A program made the translations under genes and the position numbers. This document shows positions 1 through 7,352 of a DNA stretch of 38,016 nucleotides, in pieces. Within the stretch, counting starts at the first letter, position 1; every line of letters starts with the position of its first letter. Below the pieces are notes generated by a model. It made no database searches. It was not told the origin of the DNA and was given only the letters and a program-made list of their open reading frames with translations. The stretch is from Leptolyngbyaceae cyanobacterium CSU_1_4 (GTDB taxonomy: Bacteria > Cyanobacteriota > Cyanobacteriia > Elainellales > Elainellaceae). The stretch lies in assembly GCA_012034615.1 (NCBI GenBank), contig JAAUPA010000014.1, positions 1 to 38,016 of the forward strand, in the 5' to 3' direction.

Positions 1-31
1 TCATGAGAAGTCTAGATTGCTATCCGATCCG

Positions 32-103
32 CCCCCTAAATCCCCCATCTGGGGACTTTGAAGGAGAAGTGGTTTGGAAGCTCCCCAGATGGGGGGTTGG
101 GGG
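32..103. repeat. long imperfect inverted repeat
   Basis: The arm at 32-55 and the arm at 82-103 are nearly perfect reverse complements. Both are C/G-rich with an ATCTGGGGA / TCCCCAGAT core, separated by about 26 bases. It lies about 40 bases past the 3' end of the transposase relic. It may be a palindromic intergenic repeat or MITE of the kind common in cyanobacteria, or a strong terminator. There is no T-tract after it to favour the terminator reading. Confidence 0.6.
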
Positions 104-142
104 CGAGCGTAAGAATCTTTGATACAGCTTTTCCCGCTATTA

Positions 143-685
143 CTAGGTACAATAGCAACACTTGGTAAACCAGTGATTCAAGCACCGAAAATGAACAAGC
201 CTGACAGCACTCTCTATGATTTTGTTTAAGGATTCTATGGTCTTTGTTCTAAATTTACGCACAAAGCTTTTGATCTGAGACCCCATCATTTCTATGGGGT
301 TAAACTCTGGAGAATAGGTCGGTAGATATTCAATGCTGGCGCCAACAGACTCGATGATGTCTCTGACCTCAACACGATAATGAGAGTTCAGATTGTCCAT
401 CACGACCACATCTCCTGCTTTGAGTTGGGGTGCCAGGTTGACTTGAATGAATGTTAAAAAATCATCACTTCTCATGGATCGCTCTATCGTTTTAGTCGCT
501 AGTATCTCCCCCTGCTTAATCGCGCCCATCCTGGTTAATTTCTGACCTCGATAAAATTCTCGTAGGTAATAAGCCTTCTTGCCTTTCAACGCTCTGGCGA
601 CGCTGCGACTCATACCCACCCAGAAGCCTGTCTCATCAATGAAAACTAGCTTGTCGGGCGCAACATCTTTTTTACTGTACTGACT
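143..685 (-). pseudogene. IS630-family transposase, 5'-truncated
   Basis: The frame encodes the catalytic half of an IS630/Tc1-mariner-like DDE transposase. Reading back past the apparent first residue near 619 (a GTG codon) gives the block KLVFIDETGFW, which holds the first catalytic Asp. It is followed by VVMDNLNSH (second Asp) and YSPEFNPIE (the Glu), in the right order and spacing. The N-terminal helix-turn-helix half is absent: an in-frame stop lies near 691, and the adjoining sequence belongs to an iron-transport gene read the other way. The C-terminus ends in a Cys-rich stretch, not the usual basic tail, so the 3' end may be altered too. I read it as a dead insertion-sequence fragment. 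Confidence 0.85.
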
Positions 686-692
686 ATTCTAG

Positions 693-953
693 GGAAAGGC
701 TGTAAGTATTGAAATGTTGCCTGAATATGATGCCGATGTTTTATTCCTGATGACAGAGCACTTAACAGCAGACTTTAAGGCATCAAATCCTGAGTCGTTG
801 TCTTTTCTAAAACGCCCTATTTGGTCACAACTTAAAGCTGTTCAAAACAACCAGGTTTACAAGGTAAATTGGACTGTCGGAGGAGTCATTGGAGCGAATC
901 GAATCATTGATGATTTGTCTAAATATTTAGTGAAAAAAGGGAGCCAGGAATAA
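693..953 (+). pseudogene. C-terminal fragment of iron-siderophore ABC transporter binding protein
   Basis: The frame is open from just after a TAG at 690 and reads IEMLPEYDADVLFLMT near its start, then YKVNWTVGGVIGANRIIDDL near its end. These match the C-terminal lobe of FecB/FhuD-type periplasmic substrate-binding proteins, where the Leu-Pro-x-x-Asp-Ala-Asp strand and the final helix (IIDDL) are typical. Only about 87 of roughly 300 residues remain; the signal peptide and N-lobe are missing. The homologous frame begins within a few bases of where transposase homology ends, so IS630 insertion and deletion probably destroyed the gene. The first ATG (714) falls inside the domain and is not a natural start. 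Confidence 0.8.
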
Positions 954-1153
954 TTCATCATGCTTAAACCCATTCTATTTGTCTACAAATCCTAATTGTG
1001 CCTCCTCCACAGAACGACCCAAAAACTAACTTGCTAATGGCGATCGCAGCTTCATAATCTTTTATATGGGCTGGGCGATCGCATTGTGAGAAGTGAGCGA
1101 TCGAAAATATGGCAGAGGGGGCGATCGCTAATATCCTGTACTGCTAATACCCT

Positions 1154-1588
1154 TTACTCAGGTGTCTGTACTAACCCTGCAATCTCATCACTCAAACGGG
1201 TAAAATCTTTAGGATTCAATGTCAAGAGGCGATCGACTTTAACCTTCAAAGCAGCCTGAGCAATGAGTACATCAAAGATGCCTCCACCGACTAACTTGAA
1301 TAATCTCATCAACCCAATTGCGTTCTGATACTCTTCTGCTAACAAGGGTACAGGTTCTAAATACTGTAAAAGATCTGCGATCGCTGCTTCTGCTTCATCA
1401 GGCAAAACGCTTAACGGTTGCGGTAAACGAGTGATGACTGCATAAATTTCTGCCAAGCTATGTGTTGAAATATACCCCTTTATCTCTCCTCGTTGTGCCA
1501 ATTCCAGTTTAGGAAAAGCTAAATGATGACTGTTATGTTCAACCAGAAAAGCCGCAATTAAAACAGAGGTATCATACAAAACCTTCAT
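1154..1588 (-). CDS. PIN-domain ribonuclease toxin (VapC-like)
   Basis: This 144-residue protein has the PIN nuclease layout. Asp6 lies in strand 1 (VLYDTS), Glu47 in SLAEIYAV, Asp106 in GGIFDVLIAQAA, and a further Asp at about 128 follows LLTLNP. These are the acidic residues that hold the metal in VapC-type RNases. Its ATG overlaps the last codon and stop of the upstream antitoxin gene by four bases (ATGA), so the two are translationally coupled. The expected role is endoribonuclease toxicity held in check by the partner. The RNA target cannot be told from sequence. It looks intact. Confidence 0.85.
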   Translation of the reverse strand: MKVLYDTSVLIAAFLVEHNSHHLAFPKLELAQRGEIKGYISTHSLAEIYAVITRLPQPLSVLPDEAEAAIADLLQYLEPVPLLAEEYQNAIGLMRLFKLVGGGIFDVLIAQAALKVKVDRLLTLNPKDFTRLSDEIAGLVQTPE

Positions 1589-1899
1589 GAATAAACTTGC
1601 CCGATCTGATTCTGGATTCGATCCTCTCTTACTTCATCAATCAATGCATTCACGTCCAACCCATCTAAAGCCCCAGTTTTGATAACTAAAATTCCCTGTT
1701 TGCGGTACAAGCGACCCGGTACTTGCTCCACTGTTGCAGCTTCCGGTTCTAGCAGCGCTGATTGAAGCGTTCCAGAGATTGATCTGCCTGGGGTTAGCTC
1801 ATGTTGTTGCTGCAATCCTCTGATCAACTCCAAAAGTGCCCGTACCCACTCATCGGGAGAATGCTCGATCGCGTTAATCAATTCCTCTTTGGGAGACAT
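1585..1899 (-). CDS. antitoxin partner of the PIN toxin
   Basis: This 104-residue acidic protein lies directly upstream of the PIN toxin and shares a 4-base stop/start overlap with it. The N-terminal part is helical (EELINAIEHSPDEW). The C-terminal part carries a strand then a helix ending in LIDEVREDRIQNQIGQ, a tail seen in antitoxins found with cyanobacterial PIN toxins, where this end usually wraps the toxin. I see no classical AbrB or ribbon-helix-helix DNA-binding motif. If it autoregulates the operon, which is common in the class, that cannot be shown here. The start at 1899 has no strong Shine-Dalgarno sequence. Confidence 0.7.
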   Translation of the reverse strand: MSPKEELINAIEHSPDEWVRALLELIRGLQQQHELTPGRSISGTLQSALLEPEAATVEQVPGRLYRKQGILVIKTGALDGLDVNALIDEVREDRIQNQIGQVYS

Positions 1900-1942
1900 C
1901 GCTATATCACTTACTCACAACTCATAGGCTACTCTCATCTTA

Positions 1943-2137
1943 TCAAGAAGCATTCCCGTGCGACGCTAACCACTGCTCCAAATTACCCAAACTCCTAAAA
2001 TCTAACAAGGCTTCACTCAGGTCTTCTAGCACAGGGAGAGGAAGCTGGGAGAGACGCGATTTTATCTCTTCAGGGAGTTCCTGTCCCAGTCGTCGTCTTA
2101 TGAGGCGTGTGACGAGGGCGATCGCTCCCCCTACCAT
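1943..2137 (-). pseudogene. DUF4351 C-terminal relic (Rpn/PD-(D/E)XK family)
   Basis: The 64 residues match the DUF4351 tail that ends many cyanobacterial Rpn-type putative recombination-promoting nucleases: IALVTRLIRRRLG, then LSQLPLPVLEDLSEALLDF and a final LEQWL. The nuclease domain that should precede it is absent, and an in-frame TAA lies just upstream of the first ATG. It is probably a remnant, though expression as a small protein cannot be excluded. A diverged copy of its last 20 or so codons lies at 2873-2940. Confidence 0.65.
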
Positions 2138-2231
2138 GCTTTATTTCTCATTTGAGCGATCGCACCAGTCAACCCTAGAAACTTCGCTCCTCAGATATAA
2201 TCAATGCATTCATCCCGAACAGGCGATCGCA

Positions 2232-2435
2232 ATGAATATTCAACTGGTGGAATCCATCAAACAATTAATTTTGACATTGCCGCCAGAAGAGCAGGGCTGG
2301 TTGAAAGCGCAGCTTGATCAAGCAATCAACCTTACCCCTTCTCAGGTCGTCGATCTTAATTCATTCAGTGGCACCATCCAACTAAAACAAGACCCCCTTG
2401 AGTTTCAGCATCAAATACGGGATGAATGGGCGTAA
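2232..2435 (+). CDS. antitoxin of second PIN module
   Basis: The start is placed at the ATG at 2232 (MNIQLVESIKQLILTLPPEE). The frame is open from 2100, but the preceding 44 codons overlap the DUF4351 relic and show no protein-like pattern. The resulting 67-residue protein has an N-terminal amphipathic helix and an acidic C-terminus ending FQHQIRDEWA, typical of small antitoxins paired with PIN toxins in cyanobacteria. Its last codons overlap the toxin ATG (2426) by ten bases. It appears intact although the toxin next to it is interrupted. Confidence 0.65.
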   Translation: MNIQLVESIKQLILTLPPEEQGWLKAQLDQAINLTPSQVVDLNSFSGTIQLKQDPLEFQHQIRDEWA

Positions 2436-2800
2436 CAATCAGCAAATACGTTCCTGATACCAATGTTGCTTTGTATCTTTGAGGAGGGCGGCTTCTAAAC
2501 CCCCTGCCTGTCGGCGAATTCTATCTCTCTGTGATTAGCGAAATAGAAATGCTTTCCTATCCAGCACTTGCTAAAAATGAGGAATTAAGGATTCGACAGT
2601 TTTTATCACAAGTTACAGTTATTGGGCTGGATGAAGCGTTAAAGAATGCTGCGATCGCTCTTCGTAAACAGTATCGGTTGAAGTTGCCAGATGTCATTGT
2701 TTGTGCCACTGCTTTATTAAGTGATGCAGTGCTGTTGACAAATGATGCGCAACTGGTAGAGGTGACGGAACTTACCATAGCTACCGTTCAAATTCGTTAG
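2426..2800 (+). pseudogene. PIN-domain toxin with in-frame TGA
   Basis: Reading from the ATG at 2426 gives ISKYVPDTNVALYL, the first PIN strand with Asp11. A TGA at 2480-2482 follows, and the same frame then continues uninterrupted to 2800 with ISEIEML (Glu39/41), KLPDVIVCATA (Asp89) and LLTNDAQL (Asp107). All PIN acidic positions are therefore present and one nonsense codon at codon 19 breaks the gene. A Leu codon (TTA/TTG) to TGA change would explain it. A GTG at 2531 could start a shorter product lacking the first catalytic Asp, which would be inactive. Either the toxin has been inactivated or the base is a sequencing error. Confidence 0.75.
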
Positions 2801-2872
2801 CTACAATTGTTTTGAGCGATCGAGATGACTTTATTCAATGCGACCCTTGCGATATCTGCGAGGCAGCGTGGG

Positions 2873-2940
2873 CTATCCCTGCACCGCCAACAACTGTTCC
2901 AAATCCACCAAGCTTGTAAAATTTAACAAGGCTTCACTCA
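2873..2940 (-). pseudogene. second DUF4351 relic
   Basis: On the minus strand the sequence reads LSEALLNFTSLVDLEQLL and a few more codons to a TAG at 2873-2875. This matches the end of the relic at 1943-2137 (LSEALLDFRSLGNLEQWL). Only about 22 codons remain. The two copies, in the same orientation, bracket the second toxin-antitoxin module. Confidence 0.6.
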
Positions 2941-3060
2941 GATGATGGAAAGGGGGAATCGATCGCTTTGTCAAAGAGGTGAATGGGGAGCGATCGCAGC
3001 TTCATACTCGATCAAAAAGGTGAAGCAGTAGGGGAAGGGCGATCGGATTGAGGAGGAGGG

Positions 3061-4539
3061 CTATCGCTGATCCGAGTCTGCTGTCAGATGTTGCAAATCC
3101 AGCAGATAAACAGGAACCCCTAGTCCGCGCGTGCGTTCTTGAATTTCTGCCGACATCTGTCTTTTGGCTGCGTCACCCCCATAGAGCAATTCTGCACTCA
3201 CTATCATGCCACTAGGTATTTCGCCTCTTGGGCTAACTGCATCCACTTTCACCTTGTCCAGTGCCGTGGCGAAGCGGGGGTTGCCAGGTGCCGTAGCGAT
3301 CATCCCGTTGAGAAACCCTGTCATTTCACTGGCTCTGATGCCGACGGCGATCGCAGCCTCTCGTTGTTCAGGATCTTGAAAATCTCTTAATTCTCCCTCT
3401 TTTAGCATAATTTTCTGGAGATCTTTGGCGATCGGGTCTCTAGATTCCGGCGTCACAGAACCCATGAGGGGCACCAATCCCTGCTCATCGTTATGAAAAT
3501 AGCCTCGGCTAAAGTCCATTGTTCCCAGCCCCATATCAACATCAAAATGGTGCCCTCCCACCTGATGCAGGTAGAGTAACCGGGCAATGTCTGAGAGGTG
3601 CTTGATCCCGTCCCATCGGTCTGATTTTCCCGATTTGATTTGTCTCACCGCTTTTTTGGCCATGATCTGGAAATCTTTCCTATAAAAACTTCCAGGGGGC
3701 GGTGGCGGGGCAGCTTTCTCTGCGAACAGCTTTCCCAACCCAGGAATCTTCTTAAGCGCCGATGTCACACTCGTTTGTTCGACGGGATCGGGTAATGCCA
3801 TCATTTCAATAGGACGAATTTTGTACCCTAGCTTGAGCAGTTCCAAGCGTTGTTTTTCACGGGTGCCTCGATTCTCAAAACCAATGTAAGTTCCCTCTGG
3901 ATCTTCTGCATCTATCGTCTCCTCAAGCCTTGCAGAATACCACAAGGTATGAGACCAACCAGTACCCTTTGTTTTTTCAGCACTTTCCCGCAGCACCTGC
4001 ATCGCAGCATCGCTCATTTTTCCCCCAGACCAGAAGCGATGAATTTCCTGAGGGATTCTTGTGCTTTGACTAAGGTCTATCGGAGCTGCCAGAACCGTAG
4101 TTAAAAAATGCTTGCTAGTAGGACGAGGAACTTCCCTCAGCAAGGCATTCACCCGATCAGCGATGGGATAGTCACGACCAGTTCTGGTTCTTCCCCCAGA
4201 AAAAGACGCTCTCCTCGGTTGATCGAGTCGTTTATCGATTTCACGCCTGATATCCCTTAGAGGCGAATCTGGCGTGGGTCGCCGCTCAATGCCTAAAGAA
4301 CTGCCATCCATTGAATCATCGTCTAGGGTTTTCCGGGTTCTTCTGCCCCGGGGAGGTGTTGTTAAATCCGGGTTTTCAAAGTCTTCTGGAACGCTTGCTT
4401 TGTCCAAATCTGTCCCATCTTCCAGCTCGCCAGAAAGACGCAGACGGCTGGACTGACGACTGTGATTGAGAGCCATTGCTGTGATGTCACTGTTGTCAAT
4501 ACTGCGACGCTTTTTCCTTTTGCTAGATGAGAATGCCAT
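3061..4539 (-). CDS. glycosyltransferase toxin/effector (TcdA/TcdB-type catalytic domain) with basic N-terminal tail
   Basis: This 492-residue protein is the last gene of the Tc-toxin locus. Residues 1-125 form an Arg/Ser-rich, probably disordered tail (SSSKRKKRRS near the start, RRASFSGG near 110). Residues about 160-430 resemble the catalytic domain of large clostridial glucosylating toxins and related bacterial sugar transferases. IPQEIHRFW (162-170) matches the conserved Ile-Pro...Trp start, SDIARLLYLHQVGG (316-329) the Ser-Asp helix, and FDVDMG the DxD metal/nucleotide-sugar site at Asp333/Asp335. NGMIATAPGNPRF (411-423) matches a later conserved loop. The likely role is to glycosylate a host protein after delivery; donor and target are unknown. 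A GGAG ribosome site precedes the ATG. The leader and first 30 codons resemble those of the gene starting at 7352. No secretion signal is visible. Confidence 0.8.
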   Translation of the reverse strand: MAFSSSKRKKRRSIDNSDITAMALNHSRQSSRLRLSGELEDGTDLDKASVPEDFENPDLTTPPRGRRTRKTLDDDSMDGSSLGIERRPTPDSPLRDIRREIDKRLDQPRRASFSGGRTRTGRDYPIADRVNALLREVPRPTSKHFLTTVLAAPIDLSQSTRIPQEIHRFWSGGKMSDAAMQVLRESAEKTKGTGWSHTLWYSARLEETIDAEDPEGTYIGFENRGTREKQRLELLKLGYKIRPIEMMALPDPVEQTSVTSALKKIPGLGKLFAEKAAPPPPPGSFYRKDFQIMAKKAVRQIKSGKSDRWDGIKHLSDIARLLYLHQVGGHHFDVDMGLGTMDFSRGYFHNDEQGLVPLMGSVTPESRDPIAKDLQKIMLKEGELRDFQDPEQREAAIAVGIRASEMTGFLNGMIATAPGNPRFATALDKVKVDAVSPRGEIPSGMIVSAELLYGGDAAKRQMSAEIQERTRGLGVPVYLLDLQHLTADSDQR

Positions 4540-4712
4540 AACGAACGCCTCCGAATGTTGAATAGATGGAAAATTTGTGGGTGAACTGTGCCAGGTTGGC
4601 TATGTTTAGGGCTGATTTTGGCAATGATTACCCATTGCTGTCTGATAACCTGCTGCTGCAACTCCGGAATCTGACAGACACTCTCGCTCACCCAGTCAGC
4701 CGATCGCCCCAC
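4540..4712 (-). repeat. duplicated cassette junction (copy 1)
   Basis: This gap between the helical protein and the glycosyltransferase gene is a diverged copy of 7353-7545. Shared blocks include CTGCTGCTGCAA-TCCGG, CACTCTCGCTCAC, AGCCGATCGC and TTAGGGCTG. On the minus strand it still reads VSESVCQIPELQQQV, against VSESARQIPELQQQF at the end of the five-repeat protein. The duplicated unit therefore spans the C-terminal tail of the preceding protein, the leader, and the basic N-terminus of the next protein. Confidence 0.75.
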
Positions 4713-4753
4713 TAAAATTGCGATTTGAACTGCTAAAATTGCGATTTGAACTA
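4712..4753. repeat. 21-bp tandem repeat, two copies
   Basis: The 21-base unit beginning CTAAAATTGCGATTTGAACT occurs at 4712-4732 and again at 4733-4753, differing only in the last base. It lies directly after the stop codon of the 4754-5509 frame. At 21 bases it keeps frame, and on the minus strand it would read VQIAILA twice if the upstream frame were shifted by one base. Confidence 0.9.
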
Positions 4754-5509
4754 CTACCAGGTTTTTAACTTATCGCGCATAATCACCAAGGCAGCCTGCT
4801 GGTTTTGCAGACTAGCCCCTGCATCTGCACCGCGCAGCATTAAACTCTGCTTCAACTTGTTATTGGTGAGAGCCTGAGCTAGTTCCTTTGCTTTGTTGTA
4901 GTCGCCGGAGGCCAGCAGGTCATTCATATGGTCAAAAACTGCCGTCGCTAAAGACTGCCGCTCGCGACCTTTAGTACCCTGGGCTGTTTTAACAGCGGCG
5001 CGAATACCCCGCTCGCCCGCTAGCGTCAAGGCGATCGCTGCACCAATTCCCGCCACGATCGGCGCGGCTATCCCCGCCGTCCCGACAATCACCAGCACTC
5101 CACCGACAACCGCAATAGTGCCACCCACCGCTTCTAATAAAGCCCGACGGCGTTTTTTCTGGATGCGAGCCATCACCTGAGCCTGGATCTTAGGGTCATC
5201 AATCCCTGTCGCTGACCCAACCCGAATATTGGTTTTGTAGGCTATCAATCCCCCATGCACCGTAAACCCAACCCCGATCACCGTACTGGCAACACCCGAG
5301 ATTGTGCCTGCTGTGGTTGCGGCAGTGAGAGCCGCATCACCAACGTTAGTCGCGGTCTTGGCAATATCAATGCCAGTTTTAATGGCAACGCCGGTATTTT
5401 TGGTCATATTGGCCGTTATCAGACCACCCCGCAATGCATCTCGTTTGGTCACAATGCCGGCTTCCTTAACCGCTTTGATAAAGCTATAGGCTTTGTAAAC
5501 ATCCATCAT
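4754..5509 (-). CDS. C-terminal segment of helical, glycine-rich cargo protein
   Basis: These 251 residues are rich in Gly/Ala and contain two long hydrophobic stretches (about 58-91 and 123-164), each a glycine-zipper-like hairpin, separated by a basic linker (QKKRRR). This suggests membrane insertion or a pore-forming colicin-like region; I recognise no named family. The ATG overlaps the stop of the preceding frame as TGATG, so it could be a coupled separate gene. However, its frame is open further upstream and reads TGLGIDSVATALMMDVYKAY across the start, which looks like true protein. One missing C near 5543 would join it to the 5509-6390 frame. At the 3' end, one extra base near 4756 would extend it into the tail shared with the five-repeat protein. 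Confidence 0.6.
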   Translation of the reverse strand: MMDVYKAYSFIKAVKEAGIVTKRDALRGGLITANMTKNTGVAIKTGIDIAKTATNVGDAALTAATTAGTISGVASTVIGVGFTVHGGLIAYKTNIRVGSATGIDDPKIQAQVMARIQKKRRRALLEAVGGTIAVVGGVLVIVGTAGIAAPIVAGIGAAIALTLAGERGIRAAVKTAQGTKGRERQSLATAVFDHMNDLLASGDYNKAKELAQALTNNKLKQSLMLRGADAGASLQNQQAALVIMRDKLKTW

Positions 5510-6390
5510 CAGAGCAGTGGCGACGCTGTCGATGCCCAGTCCGGTGCGATCGCGTCAGCCGTGCCTAGGTCTGAGCTACTGGTTACACTGCTATCCAGCT
5601 TAGCCAGCCCCAAGGCGACACCGAGGGAGTCTAGGATCGCTGTCTGGGCTGTTGCCTCAGGGGAGGCATTAAAGAACATTGTTTCCATCGCATCGCCAAA
5701 CGTGCGGGCGGCTTCTGGTTTAATGGTGAACAAAGCGCTGCGGGCGTTTTCAAAGGCGCGAAAGCTTTCATCGAGGCGACCGTTAATAATTTTGTCGTCT
5801 GTGACCGTTAATTGATCAAGGCGATCGAGAACGTTTTGGCAAGCATCGATCCGAGCTTGTATCCGGTTTTGACGATCAGAGCCACTGATGTAGTTTTGCG
5901 CAATCTTCTGCATGGCATTAATCGCCAAGTTTAACTGTGCGATCGCAGCTTCGATATTAGAATCGCTGAGGTTATCCAGGAGGGGTTCAGCGTTATCGAC
6001 TGCACTCTGCAATGCCGCCTGCGCCCTAAGCACATTTTTGTGATGGTCTTTTTTAACGAGTTTGGCCTGAAACACAGCCTCCAAGGCTTGCAGATCTGTT
6101 CGCAGACGCTTCATCACGGCTCGACGATAATCGCTGATGGCGTTGTGAACTTCAGGATTGTCTTGGACGCGGTTAAACGAAATGTCCGTTAGGTCAGTCC
6201 CATAGGTCTCAACCATTTCCCGATCATGGGTGCTTAGGCGGGTTGCTCCTAGATTGGTGCTTGACAGCTTGTAGGCATTGTACGACTGTGCATCTTCCGG
6301 CACCAGAAAGGCTTGGCGACCATCAATTTGGTCGATCGCCTCTACCACTTCGGTCAATCTTTCGAGCCGTGAGGCTTGCTGATCAGACAA
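5509..6390 (-). CDS. middle helical segment of cargo protein
   Basis: These 293 codons encode an almost wholly helical, charged protein with heptad-like regions (for example LERLTEVVEAIDQIDG and AIAQLNLAINAMQKIAQ). No known domain is recognised. The apparent start is a TTG at 6390 without a ribosome site. The frame is open back to about 6440 and reads IVQTIDNPFLDDDSLSDQQA, directly continuing the protein encoded by the upstream frame (…YYLAREK). The break lies in a run of five A on the minus strand (6432-6436); a sixth A restores one continuous frame. I therefore treat it as the middle of one protein covering 7352-4754, about 866 residues long. Confidence 0.6.
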   Translation of the reverse strand: MSDQQASRLERLTEVVEAIDQIDGRQAFLVPEDAQSYNAYKLSSTNLGATRLSTHDREMVETYGTDLTDISFNRVQDNPEVHNAISDYRRAVMKRLRTDLQALEAVFQAKLVKKDHHKNVLRAQAALQSAVDNAEPLLDNLSDSNIEAAIAQLNLAINAMQKIAQNYISGSDRQNRIQARIDACQNVLDRLDQLTVTDDKIINGRLDESFRAFENARSALFTIKPEAARTFGDAMETMFFNASPEATAQTAILDSLGVALGLAKLDSSVTSSSDLGTADAIAPDWASTASPLL

Positions 6391-7352
6391 TGAATCATCG
6401 TCAAGGAACGGGTTATCAATGGTTTGGACAATTTTTCCCTAGCTAAATAGTAGACATCGTTCAGAAGTTCCGACGAGACGGCTTGCTTGTCTTGGGTTCG
6501 CAGGTTAGGCAGTAAGTCCGTCAGATAAGGCTCTGAGCCAGAGAGATCGTCGGCACGGGTCAATTCTGCTTGCAGTGTGGTTAAGGTTTGGTCAACCTCT
6601 GGCGACAGCGGGATCGCATTCCCTTCCTCCAAACTGTAGGACGAGCGCCGAACCGCAATCTCCAAACCCACATCCTTGGCGGTATCTGCAACAAATTCAG
6701 CATCATCAGCGTCTTTGCTAGAATCGTTGAGCGATAAGGTTCTGACCCAGGGCAATGCGTCCACATCGGTTTGCTCAAGGCTATCTAGCAGGGCGGTCAG
6801 ACTGGTTTCGTCAAACCGCTTTTGCGAAAAGGCGCTGCTATCTGCTCCCACAGACCGACTGCGAAAGCGAGCAGGGCGCAGATCGGGGATGGTGGTGTCT
6901 GGGTCGATCGCGGTGGACAAGTCGGATAGGGATCGCCGTCGTTGGATCGGTCGGGGGGCGTTACGGGGCGGGTCGATCGCGCTGTTAGGATCTCCATCGC
7001 GGCGCAGCTCGGAGTCTCGGCGAACAACAGGGTTAAGATCGCTTGTGCTTTGGCTCCGCTGTAGGTCAATGCGGCGTTGGCGCACCAAATCACCCTCGCT
7101 GGCACTGCGGCTCCTCAGTATATCCGTATCGGGAAGATTGCCCGTATCGGGAGCCGTGTTCGGGGTTGTATCCGGACCGCTGGGGGGTGAATCCTGATCC
7201 GGCGGGGTGGCAAGCAAGTCAGCCGGGGCGCTCTGACGGCGTGACACGCTAGACTGCCGCCCATTGAGGGTAGAGTCTGATGCCGTGCCCAGATCTCCTG
7301 TACTGGCGCTGCGCCGCTTTTTCGTTTTACTGGAGGTGCGTGCTGATTGCAT
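6354..7352 (-). CDS. Arg/Ser-rich N-terminal segment of cargo protein
   Basis: The start is the ATG at 7352, nine bases after a GGAG. The TTG at 7367 overlaps that ribosome site and is unlikely. The first 30 or so residues (SSKTKKRRSASTGDL, then GRQSSVSRRQSAP) resemble the start of the glycosyltransferase toxin, and the leader is homologous too. Up to residue about 180 the chain is low complexity, with repeated basic-Ser-acidic motifs such as RRSASTGDL, RSRSASEGDL, QRSQSTSDL and RRRSLSDLS. After that it becomes helical. The last 25 codons are probably out of frame: beyond an A-run at 6432-6436 the continuing protein lies in the other frame. The tail could be a targeting or packaging signal for the toxin shell; this is inference. 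Confidence 0.65.
   Translation of the reverse strand: MQSARTSSKTKKRRSASTGDLGTASDSTLNGRQSSVSRRQSAPADLLATPPDQDSPPSGPDTTPNTAPDTGNLPDTDILRSRSASEGDLVRQRRIDLQRSQSTSDLNPVVRRDSELRRDGDPNSAIDPPRNAPRPIQRRRSLSDLSTAIDPDTTIPDLRPARFRSRSVGADSSAFSQKRFDETSLTALLDSLEQTDVDALPWVRTLSLNDSSKDADDAEFVADTAKDVGLEIAVRRSSYSLEEGNAIPLSPEVDQTLTTLQAELTRADDLSGSEPYLTDLLPNLRTQDKQAVSSELLNDVYYLAREKLSKPLITRSLTMIHCLISKPHGSKD

Noticed and set aside
4362..4712. A 116-codon frame across the junction before the glycosyltransferase gene
   Set aside because: Only its first 35 or so codons match the shared tail; the rest is an out-of-frame reading of the leader and toxin gene start.
4712..4753. CRISPR-like repeat
   Set aside because: There are only two adjacent copies with no spacers and no cas genes in the window.
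6430..6440. Programmed -1 frameshift at the GGGAAAAATT run
   Set aside because: The zero-frame codons are GAA AAA, which do not form a good tandem-slippery heptamer, and similar breaks occur at unrelated places. An indel is simpler.
6676..7197. A 173-codon plus-strand frame opposite the Arg/Ser-rich tail
   Set aside because: Its Ser/Arg/Gly-rich content is the reverse reading of the low-complexity tail; there is no ribosome site or domain.
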